From Vicugna pacos (taxonomy: Eukaryota > Chordata > Mammalia > Artiodactyla > Camelidae): a stretch of DNA of 64,000 bases. Location of the stretch: assembly GCF_048564905.1 (NCBI RefSeq), contig NW_027328901.1, forward strand, positions 1-64,000. The letters are read 5' to 3'. Position numbers and translations under genes: made by a program. Below the pieces are notes generated by a model. The model was not told the origin of the DNA and did not search any database. It saw nothing but the letters and a program-made list of their open reading frames with translations. How positions within the stretch are numbered: position 1 is the first letter of the stretch; each line of letters starts with the position of its first letter. Below are positions 10,585 through 24,900 of this stretch, piece after piece.

Positions 10585-11373
10585 AGGTGCATTTTAAATC
10601 ACTGTGATATTCGTGAGCTTTGTTGATTTGAATCATACAGCTGCTGGTAGGTCTATTGGGATTCCACCTCCTTTGGATGCTGTGTAATTCCTGAATTCGC
10701 ATACATGATTCTTTCTTGGCTTTCAGGAAGTTTCAGTCTGATTTTTCTACAGATAAATTTTCAGACATTTTTTGTTTCCTTATCTCTTGCTTTTCCATCT
10801 GGGACCCTTATGAATTCTAGTCTTTCATGCCCTGTCTTAACCCAGGGTTCAACAGCAATGTTTACATTGCTTTGCACTTGCTTTCCTATGTCTGCTTCTG
10901 ACCGAGGTTTTTCTGATCCCATGTCTTCACAGTCATTCACGCGTCCCTCTGCATTATCTAGTCTGCTTACGACTAAATTTTAGCCCTGATATTATCACAT
11001 CCATTGAGTTTCCTGATATTTTTTGGCTCGTCTTTAGACTTTCTCTTCCCCTTTTCCGGTATTCTGCCTTATGTGATTCTGAGACACTGTTGTTTTTCAG
11101 TGATTTCCTGACCTCCATCTTCAACACATGGTCTGGATAGCGTTTTGCAGTCTAGTTGTTTGAAAGCTTATCTTTTGGGCCTTCAATATCTTTGGAACTG
11201 AAAATGGTACTTCCTGTTTCTTTTACTGTACTTCTTCACCTCTACTGCTCAGGTAATATCAGGTATGTAATGTGGACTTCTAGGGCTTTGTTAAGTGAAA
11301 ATTTTAGACTTTTGGCTCTACGCAATTCCATGGGATTTCTGTGCGGACAATTTCTCCTAGACATTGATGCCAT
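10325..11373 (-). pseudogene. LINE-1 ORF1 fossil, unit 2/3 junction
   Basis: Same architecture and same stops as the copy at 5033-6081. It carries the private aggaatgg change just upstream of its CTCF-type motif. Confidence 0.85.
10452..10465 (+). promoter_or_regulatory. CTCF-type motif, unit 2
   Basis: cccctaggtggcag, identical to unit 1; exactly 5,292 bases away. Confidence 0.6.
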
Positions 11374-14300
11374 ATCGTGTTCCTGTGTGTGTTGTCTGGT
11401 ATATCTCCAATTGCTGTTGTTGCATTAGTTTTGATGAAAAACCAATACTATTTCGATTTGCATAACTTCATTTTGATAATGCTTATCTCACAATTCTGAA
11501 AGTGTGCAGGACACTTCCTCTTGTGGAAATGAAGCTTTTAAAGGTTCTCAACTCTGCATTCTACTCTATGTCATTTTGGAGTGTTTCCAAAACAGCAAAC
11601 TGAGAGTGCGCTTGTGCTTTGTAGTTCCACGGGAATGTGCCAATGAAAGCAGTTCTTCTCAGAGCTTCTCTGTCTACAGAAACACCAGTGGAAGCATATC
11701 TATGGATGTCACATATCAGGGCCTGCTGGAATGATCCCGCAGACCTACCTTGGTGTCCTCGGTGCCGTACCGTGCTGGTGCCATCCAAAATGTAGCATCC
11801 GCTTTAGGGAGATAAGGCTGTAGGTAATGCTTCCTCTTCTAACGCTGTGGACTTGGACCACTCTTCCTTGTCCTCTCATCCTTGTGGCACGGGTGCACGA
11901 AGGCAACCACACAGCTGTTGCGCATCCTGTGCCTCAAACCAAACCATAATCCCAGCCCAGGTTACGAATGTAGCAGATCCTAAGGCTTTTCATTCTGATT
12001 TCAAAACCAAGGCCCCCTGGATCCCTCAGACCAGATGAACGATATCTCTGATTCAGCCCCACACGTGCTCTATTGGCAAAATGCCCAATTGGTCCCTGGT
12101 CCTGCAGATGCACTGGGTGTGGCCATGGGACATATTGGTAATCTCAACCACGTGACCAGTTTTGATGCTTTATCATTGGTACACATTTTGGTTTGCTCTC
12201 TTGATTCGACCCACCACATCCCACAATGCACTCCAGATCCCTGAGACTCAGCGTGTGCCATCATTCGTAGCCCTATCCCTCACAGAACGTTGCCTCTGCT
12301 ACCTCAAATGTGGCAGCTGGGATCTTGGACTCCGAATCAACTGTGGGGATATTTTGCGCTGGTTTCTTTGAGTTCTGTCAGCCAAGCATCTGCTGTGCAC
12401 TCTTGTAAATCTCAGCACATCACCTTCTATCCCATGTCTCCTGTCCGCTTGAGAGTGTGCGTCCAAGTTAAACAGAGTTTCACCCTTGTTGCTCCATCAC
12501 CAGGGGTCAGACCCTCACTGGATTCCATTTCCTGCTTTGCCTTCTCCTGCTTCCAGGTGTCCTGAGGCCTCATCCTGTCTTTGGAAGTAACTGACCTCTC
12601 TTCGGCAAGTGTCCTGTGCCAAGGGCTGGGTGAGTGGATGTTTCCATTGCTCTGTTCATGGGAGCGAGTGAGTGCAGGTTGCACTTCTTCTCTGCCAACT
12701 GGGCATCGATGAATCAACACTATCCAGATACATTTCACAGAAATGTGATATTTGCTTAGCTCTTTGTTTCTATACAGCCGTGGTGGGAGGGATGGTCCGA
12801 ATACACCTCTTTTGACATTGTGTTGATATCTCATTTGCAGTCTTTAAGAAGTTTAAAAGAATTCATTTACATGTTTTGGGAGTTATACGGAAATGAAGTT
12901 ATTTTTTGAAACACACTCAATCGACCTAGAAGCCAGACTTGTCAATTTTGGTAACATTTTGTCAGCTCGACGGAAAACCTAGACAGATAGAATGCAAATT
13001 GGCAGTCCAAACTGTTAAAGGGTTCATGTCGGCTCTTTACGGTTGAAGCCTCCGAAACCAACAGGAACCATGAAATAACTATTGGAAACTTGAAATAACC
13101 CCCAAACTTGGATACACTTGTGCATTGGTGCCCTTTACTCCCAATGACACCTACTGGCCAATATTGGCATTTCAAGGGGTAACATCCCTCTCTAGGAAAA
13201 TACAAGAGGAAAGAAACCAAATATATACATGTAGGTTTGAATCCAAAAGCACCTAGAGGCATTCTAGCTAGGAGAACCCTGCTGCAATTATGCTAGTCTA
13301 TGGAGAACTAGGTGTTCTTCTATCAGTGATGAGAACGCTTAATCATCCGATCATGTTGGGTAAAGCCATTTAACGCAACCAAGTCTGCACCCGCATGATA
13401 TAGTGCCCACGGGGGCTTGACTCAAGTGAAAGACGATCCACATAAGCTGTGTCTTTTATATCATTGGCGACTTTTACAGTACAGTTCTCTTTCTGACTTG
13501 TACTATTTACCTATACTGTCTTGAAAAATTGAGGCCTAATACAGATTCAAGTTCAGTCAGATTCCCCTCTCTTACCACACTCCCTTCACCCCAGGGAAGA
13601 CATAAACACAACATTTGCTGAATCTAGCGGAAGGCCATCGTTTCTAGGTGTGAGCTAAGTATTCAATTCCTATCTATTTCAGCCAAGTTTATTGGACCTT
13701 TAAGGAGTTCACTGTTGTTCACAGAGTGTGAAGCTGGAGGAACTCTGATTCTAGGAGGGGCTTGTTTTACTCGTAATGGCTTCATTGCAGCTCAGCTACT
13801 GATCCTTCAAAATGGATGCCTGTGTGGAGGGGAGGGAAGGCAAGTGCTTGCTAGCTAGGCCCAAACCTGGGAAAAGGCTTACCTGGGCTTGGTGAATTCT
13901 GGTCTGAATGGCTTGGGAAGGCCCCTTGGGAAGTGTGGATTCCCATGACCTCTTCCAAGAACAGGAGCGTTTTGATCATCTCTGCCATCTCTTCTCTTGC
14001 AGACGTCAGGGACCTTGGACCCGTTCTTGGAGAAGAGAATTGAGGAACTTCCTCAAGTCCACGTTGGCACTCCGTATGTTTCTGCCAGTATCAGCGAGGT
14101 TCAATATGTCTCATGAATGTCTTTTGAGCCTGGTATCCTCTACAGCTGTCTCCACGCCAGTATTCTCCATTGTAGCAGAACATCTCTCATCCATGTGTTC
14201 GCATCTCTCCTCAATCCGTTCAGCCAGCTTTTCGGCCAGCTTCTCTTCGTGTCTCCCCTAAAGTTGACTTCACCAGGACTGGGCAAGTCTGAAAGTACCT

Positions 14301-15876
14301 CGGAGCCTCACCAGTAAGCTGATGACAGGCAGATCTTCCACTGTCTGCCCTTTCAGGTTCTGGAAACTGACCTGTGACCTCAGGTCTTTGGGCAGCAGCA
14401 GTATCTCGAACTTACACAGCTTCCCGGACCAAACACATAAGCCAAGCTCCACAGAGGGCGGCAGCCCCTCCATCACACTGATCCACCCACAGAACTCTGC
14501 CCGGTTACCTAGGATCCAACAGCCACAACAAGCCTCGCGGTACACACCAACATTCCACCTGGAATCCAACCGCTAACTGCCATCCCCAATGGCTGCTGCA
14601 TCTTGTCAGTGTTGGGGGAGGGGCTGCATCCGACGAGAAGTTCCTAAGGTAAATGTGATTCTACCCACTAGCGTCCCATGGGCCTTTCTTCTTCCCTCTT
14701 TCCTTTTGTTCAGATCTCTATGCACAGTACCAATGGAGGGAAGTGTGTCCCTTTTCAGTTGATGGTTTCACACGTCTTTAAACTTTCTAACAGTTCACAG
14801 TACACAGAGACCCACTAAAGGAGACTTATGTTCCTATAATATCCGTACACCCGGAACACATATGCGTCGCCTGATTTCTGCTGAAACACCCGCACTCTCA
14901 GGACATGGATCCATTGGTTTCATGGGGGCTGAAATTCCAAGAAATGAAACCAACCCCAATGTGCACTTTGCTGTCAGTCTCTTTTGCTCTTAGTACACTT
15001 TGGCAGAGCTACTTGCCTTTGTTATAGGCTTCTTACAATTCTTCTCTACGTAGCCTAGAATATGGCATTCCTTCATCCTGTTGGAAGACATACAAGTCTA
15101 CATCACGGACTAGGAATCCATTTGATTCCAAATCGGCATTAGGGTTAGGTCACGATATGTTCTTATGAATCAAAATTTACGAATATGAATGCACGCCTCC
15201 GAATACAAGTGTGCTGAGTACATGCAAGCCGCGATAATGGGTCGATGCATGCTGAATGATCCTTGACATCACCTTAAGTATTTTCTTTTGAATAATCATG
15301 GTTCCCTTGGTAAATATCAGCCAACCGTACCATTTTGGTGTTTGCTTGTTGGTTTGATTCTTTGTTGGTCTGCTTCTCGCTTGTATTGCAAACACGACAG
15401 GCCATGCATCTCTCCTTAAGCATGAAACAGAGAGTCAAATAAGCTGATTCACTTAACAGAGTGCTTCCAATCACCTATGATTTCCTGCTTCCCTCTCCCA
15501 TCTTTAGGGTTTTGATGTCCTCCTTGCCTTCTTCTTGTTTCTTCTTTGCCACTCCTGCTCTTCTTGCATTTCCAATAATGGTTTCTTCTTTCCATTTCAT
15601 CTTGCTGCTTTTCTATTCAGGGTAGATTTCTCAACCATTCTTGTAGGATAAGTTTTGAACTGCTGAATTCTTTTAAGATTTGCCGGTTTGTGGAATTTTC
15701 TAGCTCTGCCGTTATTAGGACTGGCGGTCATGTGGCATAGGCTCCCCTAGGTGGCAGCATTTGGCCATTCAGGATATGGTCTGTGTCCTGGCACTCCTCC
15801 CTCTCCTGCAATATTGCTGCCGAGATATCAGCTGAATCCCCTCTTGAGGTTCCCTTGTGACTATGTTGTTTCCTCC
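10585..15876. repeat. Unit 3 (A)
   Basis: Private bases near 11,965 (gttacgaatg), 13,309 (gagaactagg) and 14,437 (aacacataagcc). Its end carries aagcatgaaac and cttaacagag (15,419-15,458), shared with units 5 and 6 but not 1, 2 or 4. Confidence 0.97.
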
Positions 15877-16665
15877 AGGTGCATTTTAAATCACTGTGAT
15901 ATTCGTGAGCTTTGTTGATTTGAATCATACAGCTGCTGGTAGGTCTATTGGGATTCCACCTCCTTTGGATGCTGTGTAATTCCTGAATTCGCATACATGA
16001 TTCTTTCTTGGCTTTCAGGAAGTTTCAGTCTGATTTTTCTACAGATAAATTTTCAGACATTTTTTGTTTCCTTATCTCTTGCTTTTCCATCTGGGACCCT
16101 TATGAATTCTAGTCTTTCATGCCCTGTCTTAACCCAGGGTTCAACAGCAATGTTTACATTGCTTTGCACTTGCTTTCCTATGTCTGCTTCTGACCGAGGT
16201 TTTTCTGATCCCATGCCTTCACAGCCATTCACGCGTCCCTCTGCATTATCTAGTCTGCTTACGACTAAATTTTAGCCCTGATATTATCACATCCATTGAG
16301 TTTCCTGATATTTTTTGGCTCGTCTTTAGACTTTCTCTTCCCCTTTTCCGGTATTCTGCCTTATGTGATTCTGAGACACTGTTGTTTTTCAGTGATTTCC
16401 TGACCTCCGTTTTCAACACATGGTCTGGATAGCGTTTTGCAGTCTAGTTGTTTGAAAGCTTATCTTTTGGGCCTTCAATATCTTTGGAACTGAAAATGGT
16501 ACTTCCTGTTTCTTTTACTGTACTTCTTCACCTCTACTGCTCAGGTAATATCAGGTATGTAATGTGGACTTCTAGGGCTTTGTTAAGTGAAAATTTTAGA
16601 CTTTTGGCTCTACGCAATTCCATGGGATTTCTGTGCGGACAATTTCTCCTAGACATTGATGCCAT
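15617..16665 (-). pseudogene. LINE-1 ORF1 fossil, unit 3/4 junction
   Basis: As in the copy at 5033-6081, with the pair of rare changes at 16,213-16,227 that it shares with the copy in unit 7. These alter residues in the linker before the RRM-like part. Confidence 0.85.
15744..15757 (+). promoter_or_regulatory. CTCF-type motif, unit 3
   Basis: cccctaggtggcag, identical to unit 1, same strand. Confidence 0.6.
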
Positions 16666-19600
16666 ATCGTGTTCCTGTGTGTGTTGTCTGGTATATCTCC
16701 AATTGCTGTTGTTGCATTAGTTTTGATGAAAAACCAATACTATTTCGATTTGCATAACTTCATTTTGATAATGCTTATCTCACAATTCTGAAAGTGCGCA
16801 GGACACTTCCTCTTGTGGAAATGAAGCTTTTAAAGTTTCTCAGCTCTGCATTCTGCTCTATGTCATTTTGGAGTGTTTCCAAAACAGCAAACTGAGAGTG
16901 CGCTTGTGCTTTGTAGTTCCACGGGAATGTGCCAATGAAAGCAGTTCTTCTCAGAGCTTCTCTGTCTACAGAAACACCAGTGGAAGCATATCTATGGATG
17001 TCACATATCAGGGCCTGCTGGAATGATCCCGCAGACCTACCTTGGTGTCCTCGGTGCCGTACCGTGCTGGTGCCATCCAAAATGTAGCATCCGCTTTAGG
17101 GAGATAAGGCTGTAGGTAATGCTTCCTCTTCTAACGCTGTGGACTTGGACCACTCTTCCTTGTCCTCTCATCCTTGTGGAACGGGTGCACGAAGGCAACC
17201 ACACAGCTGTTGCGCATCCTGTGCCTCAAACCAAACCATAATCCCAGCCCAGGTTATGAATGTAGCAGATCCTAAGTCTTTTCATTCTGATTTCAAAACC
17301 AAGGCCCCCTGGATCCCTCAGACCAGATGAACGATATCTCTGATTCAGCCCCACACGTGCTCTATTGGCAAAATGCCCAATTGGTCCCTGGTCCTGCAGA
17401 TGCACTGGGTGTGGCCATGGGACATATTGGTAATCTCAACCACGTGACCAGTTTTGATGCTTTATCATTGGTACACATTTTGGTTTGCTCTCTTGATTCG
17501 ACCCACCACATCCCACAATGCACTCCAGATCCCTGAGACTCAGCGTGTGCCATCATTCGTAGCCCTATCCCTCACAGAACGTTGCCTCTGCTACCTCAAA
17601 TGTGGCAGCTGGGATCTTGGACTCCGAATCAACTGTGGGGATATTTTGCGCTGGTTTCTTTGAGTTCTGTCAGCCAAGCATCTGCTGTGCACTCTTGTAA
17701 ATCTCAGCACATCACCTTCTATCCCATGTCTCCTGTCCGCTTGAGAGTGTGCGTCCAAGTTAAACAGAGTTTCACCCTTGTTGCTCCATCACCAGGGGTC
17801 AGACCCTCACTGGATTCCATTTCCTGCTTTGCCTTCTCCTGCTTCCAGGTGTCCTGAGGCCTCATCCTGTCTTTGGAAGTAACAGACCTCTCTTCGGCAA
17901 GTGTCCTGTGCCAAGGGCTGGGTGAGTGGATGTTTCCATTGCTCTGTTCATGGGAGCGAGTGAGTGCAGGTTGCACTTCTTCTCTGCCAACTGGGCATCG
18001 ATGAATCAACACTATCCAGATACATTTCACAGAAATGTGATATTTGCTTAGCTCTTTGTTTCTATACAGCCGTGGTGGGAGGGATGGTCCGAATACACCT
18101 GTTTTGACATTGTGTTGATATCTCATTTGCAGTCTTTAAGAAGTTTAAAAGAATTCATTTACATGTTTTGGGAGTTATACGGAAATGAAGTTATTTTTTG
18201 AAACACACTCAATCGACCTAGAAGCCAGACTTGTCAATTTTGGTAACATTTTGTCAGCTCGACGGAAAACCTAGACAGATGGAATGCAAATTGGCAGTCC
18301 AAACTGTTAAAGGGTTCATGTCGGCTCTTTACGGTTGAAGCCTCCGAAACCAACAGGTACCATGAAATAACTATTGGAAACTTGAAATAACCCCCAAACT
18401 TGGATACACTTGTGCATTGGTGCCCTTTACTCCCAATGACACCTACTGGCCAATATTGGCATTTCAAGGGGTAACATCCCTCTCTAGGAAAATACAAGAG
18501 GAAAGAAACCAAATATATACATGTAGGTTTGAAACCAAAAGCACCTAGAGGCATTCTAGCTAGGAGAACCCTGCTGCAATTATGCTAGTCTATGGAGAAC
18601 CAGGTGTTCTTCTATCAGTGATGAGAACGCTTAATCATCCGATCATGTTGGGTAAAGCCATTTAACGCAACCAAGTCTGCACCCGCATGATATAGTGCCC
18701 ACGGGGGCTTGACTCAAGTGAAAGACGATCCACATAAGCTGTGTCTTTTATATCATTGGCGACTTTTACAGTACAGTTCTCTTTCTGACTTGTACTATTT
18801 ACCTATACTGTCTTGAAAAATTGAGGCCTAATACAGATTCAAGTTCAGTCAGATTCCCCTCTCTTACCACACTCCCTTCACCCCAGGGAAGACATAAACA
18901 CAACATTTGCTGAATCTAGCGGAAGGCCATCGTTTCTAGGTGTGAGCTAAGTATTCAATTCCTATCTATTTCAGCCAAGTTTATTGGACCTTTAAGGAGT
19001 TCACTGTTGTTCACAGAGTGTGAAGCTGGAGGAACTCTGATTCTAGGAGGGGCTTGTTTTACTCGTAATGGCTTCATTGCAGCTCAGCTACTGATCCTTC
19101 AAAATGGATGCCTGTGTGGAGGGGAGGGAAGGCAAGTGCTTGCTAGCTAGGCCCAAACCTGGGAAAAGGCTTACCTGGGCTTGGTGAATTCTGGTCTGAA
19201 TGGCTTGGGAAGGCCCCTTGGGAAGTGTGGATTCCCATGACCTCTTCCAAGAACAGGAGCGTTTTGATCATCTCTGCCATCTCTTCTCTTGCAGACGTCA
19301 GGGACCTTGGACCCGTTCTTGGAGAAGAGAATTGAGGAACTTCCTCAAGTCCACGTTGGCACTCCGTATGTTTCTGCCAGTATCAGCGAGGTTCAATATG
19401 TCTCATGAATGTCTTTTGAGCCTGGTATCCTCTACAGCTGTCTCCACGCCAGTATTCTCCATTGTAGCAGAACATCTCTCATCCATGTGTTCGCATCTCT
19501 CCTCAATCCGTTCAGCCAGCTTTTCGGCCAGCTTCTCTTCGTGTCTCCCCTAAAGTTGACTTCACCAGGACTGGGCAAGTCTGAAAGTACCTCGGAGCCT

Positions 19601-21168
19601 CACCAGTAAGCTGATGACAGGCAGATCTTCCACTGTCTGCCCTTTCAGGTTCTGGAAACTGACCTGTGACCTCAGGTCTTTGGGCAGCAGCAGTATCTCG
19701 AACTTACACAGCTTCCCGGACCAAACACCTAAGCCAAGCTCCACAGAGGGCGGCAGCCCCTCCATCACACTGATCCACCCACAGAACTCTGCCCGGTTAC
19801 CTAGGATCCAACAGCCACAACAAGCCTCGCGGTACACACCAACATTCCACCTGGAATCCAACCGCTAACTGCCATCCCCAATGGCTGCTGCATCTTGTCA
19901 GTGTTGGGGGAGGGGCTGCATCCGACGAGAAGTTCCTAAGGTAAATGTGATTCTACCCACTAGCGTCCCATGGGCCTTTCTTCTTCCCTCTTTCCTTTTG
20001 TTCAGATCTCTATGCACAGTACCAATGGAGGGAAGTGTGTCCCTTTTCAGTTGATGGTTTCACACGTCTTTAAACTTTCTAACAGTTCACAGTACACAGA
20101 GACCCACTAAAGGAGACTTATGTTCCTATAATATCCGTACACCCGGAACACATATGCGTCGCCTGATTTCTGCTGAAACACCCGCACTCTCAGGACATGG
20201 ATCCATTGGTTTCATGGGGGCTGAAATTCCAAGAAATGAAACCAACCCCAATGTGCACTTTGCTGTCAGTCTCTTTTGCTCTTAGTACACTTTGGCAGAG
20301 CTACTTGCCTTTGTTATAGGCTTCTTACAATTCTTCTCTACGTAGCCTAGAATATGGCATTCCTTCATCCTGTTGGAAGACATACAAGTCTACATCACGG
20401 ACTAGGAATCCATTTGATTCCAAATCGGCATTAGGGTTAGGTCACGATATGTTCTTATGAATCAAAATTTACGAATATGAATGCACGCCTCCGAATACAA
20501 GTGTGCTGAGTACATGCAAGCCGCGATAATGGGTCGATGCATGCTGAATGATCCTTGACATCACCTTAAGTATTTTCTTTTGAATAATCATGGTTCCCTT
20601 GGTAAATATCAGCCAACCGTACCATTTTGGTGTTTGCTTGTTGGTTTGATTCTTTGTTGGTCTGCTTCTCGCTTGTATTGCAAACACGACAGGCCATGCA
20701 TCTCTCCTTAAGCTTGAAACAGAGAGTCACATAAGCTGATTCACTTAAGAGAGTGCTTCCAATCACCTATGATTTCCTGCTTCCCTCTCCCATCTTTAGG
20801 GTTTTGATGTCCTCCTTGCCTTCTTCTTGTTTCTTCTTTGCCACTCCTGCTCTTCTTGCATTTCCAATAATGGTTTCTTCTTTCCATTTCATCTTGCTGC
20901 TTTTCTATTCAGGGTAGATTTCTCAACCATTCTTGTAGGATAAGTTTTGAACTGCTGAATTCTTTTAAGATTTGCCGGTTTGTGGAAATTTCTAGCTCTG
21001 CCGTTATTAGGACTGGCGGTCATGTGGCATAGGCTCCCCTAGGTGGCAGCATTTGGCCATTCAGGATATGGTCTGTGTCCTGGCACTCCTCCCTCTCCTG
21101 CAATATTGCTGCCGAGATATCAGCTGAATCCCCTCTTGAGGTTCCCTTGTGACTATGTTGTTTCCTCC
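15877..21168. repeat. Unit 4 (A)
   Basis: Carries catgccttcacagcc (16,213-16,227) and cctccgttttc (16,405-16,415), shared only with unit 7 three copies away. Private bases near 17,180 (gtggaacggg), 17,278, 18,281, 18,358 and 18,533. The stretch near 16,798-16,860 has bases otherwise typical of B (gtgcgcagg, ctcagctctgcattctgctc). Confidence 0.97.
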
Positions 21169-21957
21169 AGGTGCATTTTAAATCACTGTGATATTCGTGA
21201 GCTTTGTTGATTTGAATCATACAGCTGCTGGTAGGTCTATTGGGAATCCACCTCCTTTGGATGCTGTGTAATTCCTGAATTCGCATACATGATTCTTTCT
21301 TGGCTTTCAGGAAGTTTCAGTCTGATTTTTCTACAGATAAATTTTCAGACATTTTTTGTTTCCTTATCTCTTGCTTTTCCATCTGGGACCCTTATGAATT
21401 CTAGTCTTTCATGCCCTGTCTTAACCCAGGGTTCAACAGCAATGTTTACATTGCTTTGCACTTGCTTTCCTATGTCTGCTTCTGACCGAGGTTTTTCTGA
21501 TCCCATGTCTTCACAGTCATTCACGCGTCCCTCTGCATTATCTAGTCTGCTTACGACTAAATTTTAGCCCTGATATTATCACATCCATTGAGTTTCCTGA
21601 TATTTTTTGGCTCGTATTTAGACTTTCTCTTCCCCTATTCCGGTATTCTGCCTTATGTGATTCTGAGACACTGTTGTTTTTCAGTGATTTCCTGACCTCC
21701 ATTTTCAACACATGGTCTGGATAGCGTTTTGCAGTCTAGTTGTTTGAAAGCTTATCTTTGGGGCCTTCAATATCTTTGGAACTGAAAATGGTACTTCCTA
21801 TTTCTTTTACTGTACTTCTTCACCTCTACTGCTCAGGTAATATCAGGTATGTAATGTGGACTTCTAGGGCTTTGTTAAGTGAAAATTTTAGACTTTTGGC
21901 TCTACGCAATTCCATGGGATTTCTGTGCGGACAATTTCTCCTAAACATTGATGCCAT
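20909..21957 (-). pseudogene. LINE-1 ORF1 fossil, unit 4/5 junction
   Basis: Contains five private substitutions between 21,246 and 21,943, more than any other A copy, including one in the C-terminal domain near 21,246 (asparagine to isoleucine in the WNPNRP stretch). Confidence 0.85.
21036..21049 (+). promoter_or_regulatory. CTCF-type motif, unit 4
   Basis: cccctaggtggcag, identical to unit 1, same strand. Confidence 0.6.
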
Positions 21958-24900
21958 ATCGTGTTCCTGTGTGTGTAGTCTGGTATATCTCCAATTGCTG
22001 TTGTTGCATTAGTTTTGATGAAAAACCAATACTATTTCGATTTGCATAACTTCATTTTGATAATGCTTATCTCACAATTCTGAAAGTGCGCAGGACACTT
22101 CCTCTTGTGGAAATGAAGCTTTTAAAGGTTCTCAGCTCTGCATTCTGCTCTATGTCATTTTGGAGTGTTTCCAAAACAGCAAACTGTGAGTGCGCTTGTG
22201 CTTTGTAGTTCCACGGGAATGTCCCAATGAAAGCAGTTCTTCTCAGAGCTTCTCTGTCTACAGAAACACCTGTGGAAGCATATCTATGGATGTCACATAT
22301 CAGGGCCTGCTGGAATGATCCCGCAGACCTACCTTGGTGTCCTCGGTGCCGTACCGTGCTGGTGCCATCCAAAATGTAGCATCCGCTTTAGGGAGATAAG
22401 GCTGTAGGTAATGCTTCCTCTTCTAACGCTGTGGACTTGGACCCCTCTTCCTTGTCCTCTCATCCTTGTGGCACGGGTGCACGAAGGCAACCACACAGCT
22501 GTTGCACATCCTGTGCCTCAAACCAAACCATAATCCCAGCCCAGGTTATGAATGTAGCAGATCCTAAGGCTTTTCATTCTGATTTCAAAACCAAGGCCCC
22601 CTGGATCCCTCAGACCAGATGAACGATATCTCTGATTCAGCCCCACACGTGCTCTATTGGCAAAATGCCCAATTGGTCCCTGGTCCTGCAGATGCACTGG
22701 GTGTGGCCATGGGACATATTGGTAATCTCAACCACGTGACCAGTTTTGATGCTTTATCATTGGTACACATTTTGGTTTGCTCTCTTGATTCGACCCACCA
22801 CATCCCACAATGCACTCCAGATCCCTGAGACTCAGCGTGTGCCATCATTCGTAGCCCTATCCCTCACAGAACGTTGCCTCTGCTACCTCAAATGTGGCAG
22901 CTGGGATCTTGGACTCCGAATCAACTGTGGGGATATTTTGCGCTGGTTTCTTTGAGTTCTGTCAGCCAAGCATCTGCTGTGCACTCTTGTAAATCTCAGC
23001 ACATCACCTTCTATCCCATGTCTCCTGTCCGCTTGAGAGTGTGCGTCCAAGTTAAACAGAGTTTCACCCTTGTTGCTCCATCACCAGGGGTCAGACCCTC
23101 ACTGGATTCCATTTCCTGCTTTGCCTTCTCCTGCTTCCAGGTGTCCTGAGGCCTCATCCTGTCTTTGGAAGTAACAGACCTCTCTTCGGCAAGTGTCCTG
23201 TGCCAAGGGCTGGGTGAGTGGATGTTTCCATTGCTCTGTTCATGGGAGCGAGTGAGTGCAGGTTGCACTTCTTCTCTGCCAACTGGGCATCGATGAATCA
23301 ACACTATCCAGATACATTTCACAGAAATGTGATATTTGCTTAGCTCTTTGTTTCTATACAGCCGTGGTGGGAGGGATGGTCCGAATACACCTTTTTTGAC
23401 ATTGTGTTGATATCTCATTTGCAGTCTTTAAGAAGTTTAAAAGAATTCATTTACATGTTTTGGGAGTTATACGAAAATGAAGTTATTTTTTGAAACACAC
23501 TCAATCGACCTAGAAGCCAGACTTGTCAATTTTGGTAACATTTTGTCAGCTCGACGGAAAACCTAGACAGATAGAATGCAAATTGGCAGTCCAAACTGTT
23601 AAAGGGTTCATGTCGGCTCTTTACGGTTGAAGCCTCCGAAACCAACAGGAACCATGAAATAACTATTGGAAACTTGAAATAACCCCCAAACTTGGATACA
23701 CTTGTGCATTGGTGCCCTTTACTCCCAATGACACCTACTGGCCAATATTGGCATTTCAAGGGGTAACATCCCTCTCTAGGAAAATACAAGAGGAAAGAAA
23801 CCAAATATATACATGTAGGTTTGAATCCAAAAGCACCTAGAGGCATTCTAGCTAGGAGAACCCTGCTGCAATTATGCTAGTCTATGGAGAACCAGGTGTT
23901 CTTCTATCAGTGATGAGAACGCTTAATCATCCGATCATGTTGGGTAAAGCCATTTAACGCAACCAAGTCTGCACCCGCATGATATAGTGCCCACGGGGGC
24001 TTGACTCAAGTGAAAGACGATCCACATAAGCTGTGTCTTTTATATCATTGGCGACTTTTACAGTACAGTTCTCTTTCTGACTTGTACTATTTACCTATAC
24101 TGTCTTGAAAAATTGAGGCCTAATACAGATTCAAGTTCAGTCAGATTCCCCTCTCTTACCACACTCCCTTCACCCCAGGGAAGACATAAACACAACATTT
24201 GCTGAATCTAGCGGAAGGCCATCGTTTCTAGGTGTGAGCTAAGTATTCAATTCCTATCTATTTCAGCCAAGTTTATTGGACCTTTAAGGAGTTCACTGTT
24301 GTTCACAGAGTGTGAAGCTGGAGGAACTCTGATTCTAGGAGGGGCTTGTTTTACTCGTAATGGCTTCATTGCAGCTCAGCTACTGATCCTTCAAAATGGA
24401 TGCCTGTGTGGAGGGGAGGGAAGGCAAGTGCTTGCTAGCTAGGCCCAAACCTGGGAAAAGGCTTACCTGGGCTTGGTGAATTCTGGTCTGAATGGCTTGG
24501 GAAGGCCCCTTGGGAAGTGTGGATTCCCATGACCTCTTCCAAGAACAGGAGCGTTTTGATCATCTCTGCCATCTCTTCTCTTGCAGACGTCAGGGACCTT
24601 GGACCCGTTCTTGGAGAAGAGAATTGAGGAACTTCCTCAAGTCCACGTTGGCACTCCGTATGTTTCTGCCAGTATCAGCGAGGTTCAATATGTCTCATGA
24701 ATGTCTTTTGAGCCTGGTATCCTCTACAGCTGTCTCCACGCCAGTATTCTCCATTGTAGCAGAACATCTCTCATCCATGTGTTCGCATCTCTCCTCAATC
24801 CGTTCAGCCAGCTTTTCGGCCAGCTTCTCTTCGTGTCTCCCCTAAAGTTGACTTCACCAGGACTGGGCAAGTCTGAAAGTACCTCGGAGCCTCACCAGTA

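Noticed and set aside
16775-17080. Minus-strand 101-codon frame, open in A units 4-5 and most B units
   Set aside because: Shortened in units 1-3 and absent in units 6 and 12; no domain recognised. Survival tracks subfamily descent, not function.
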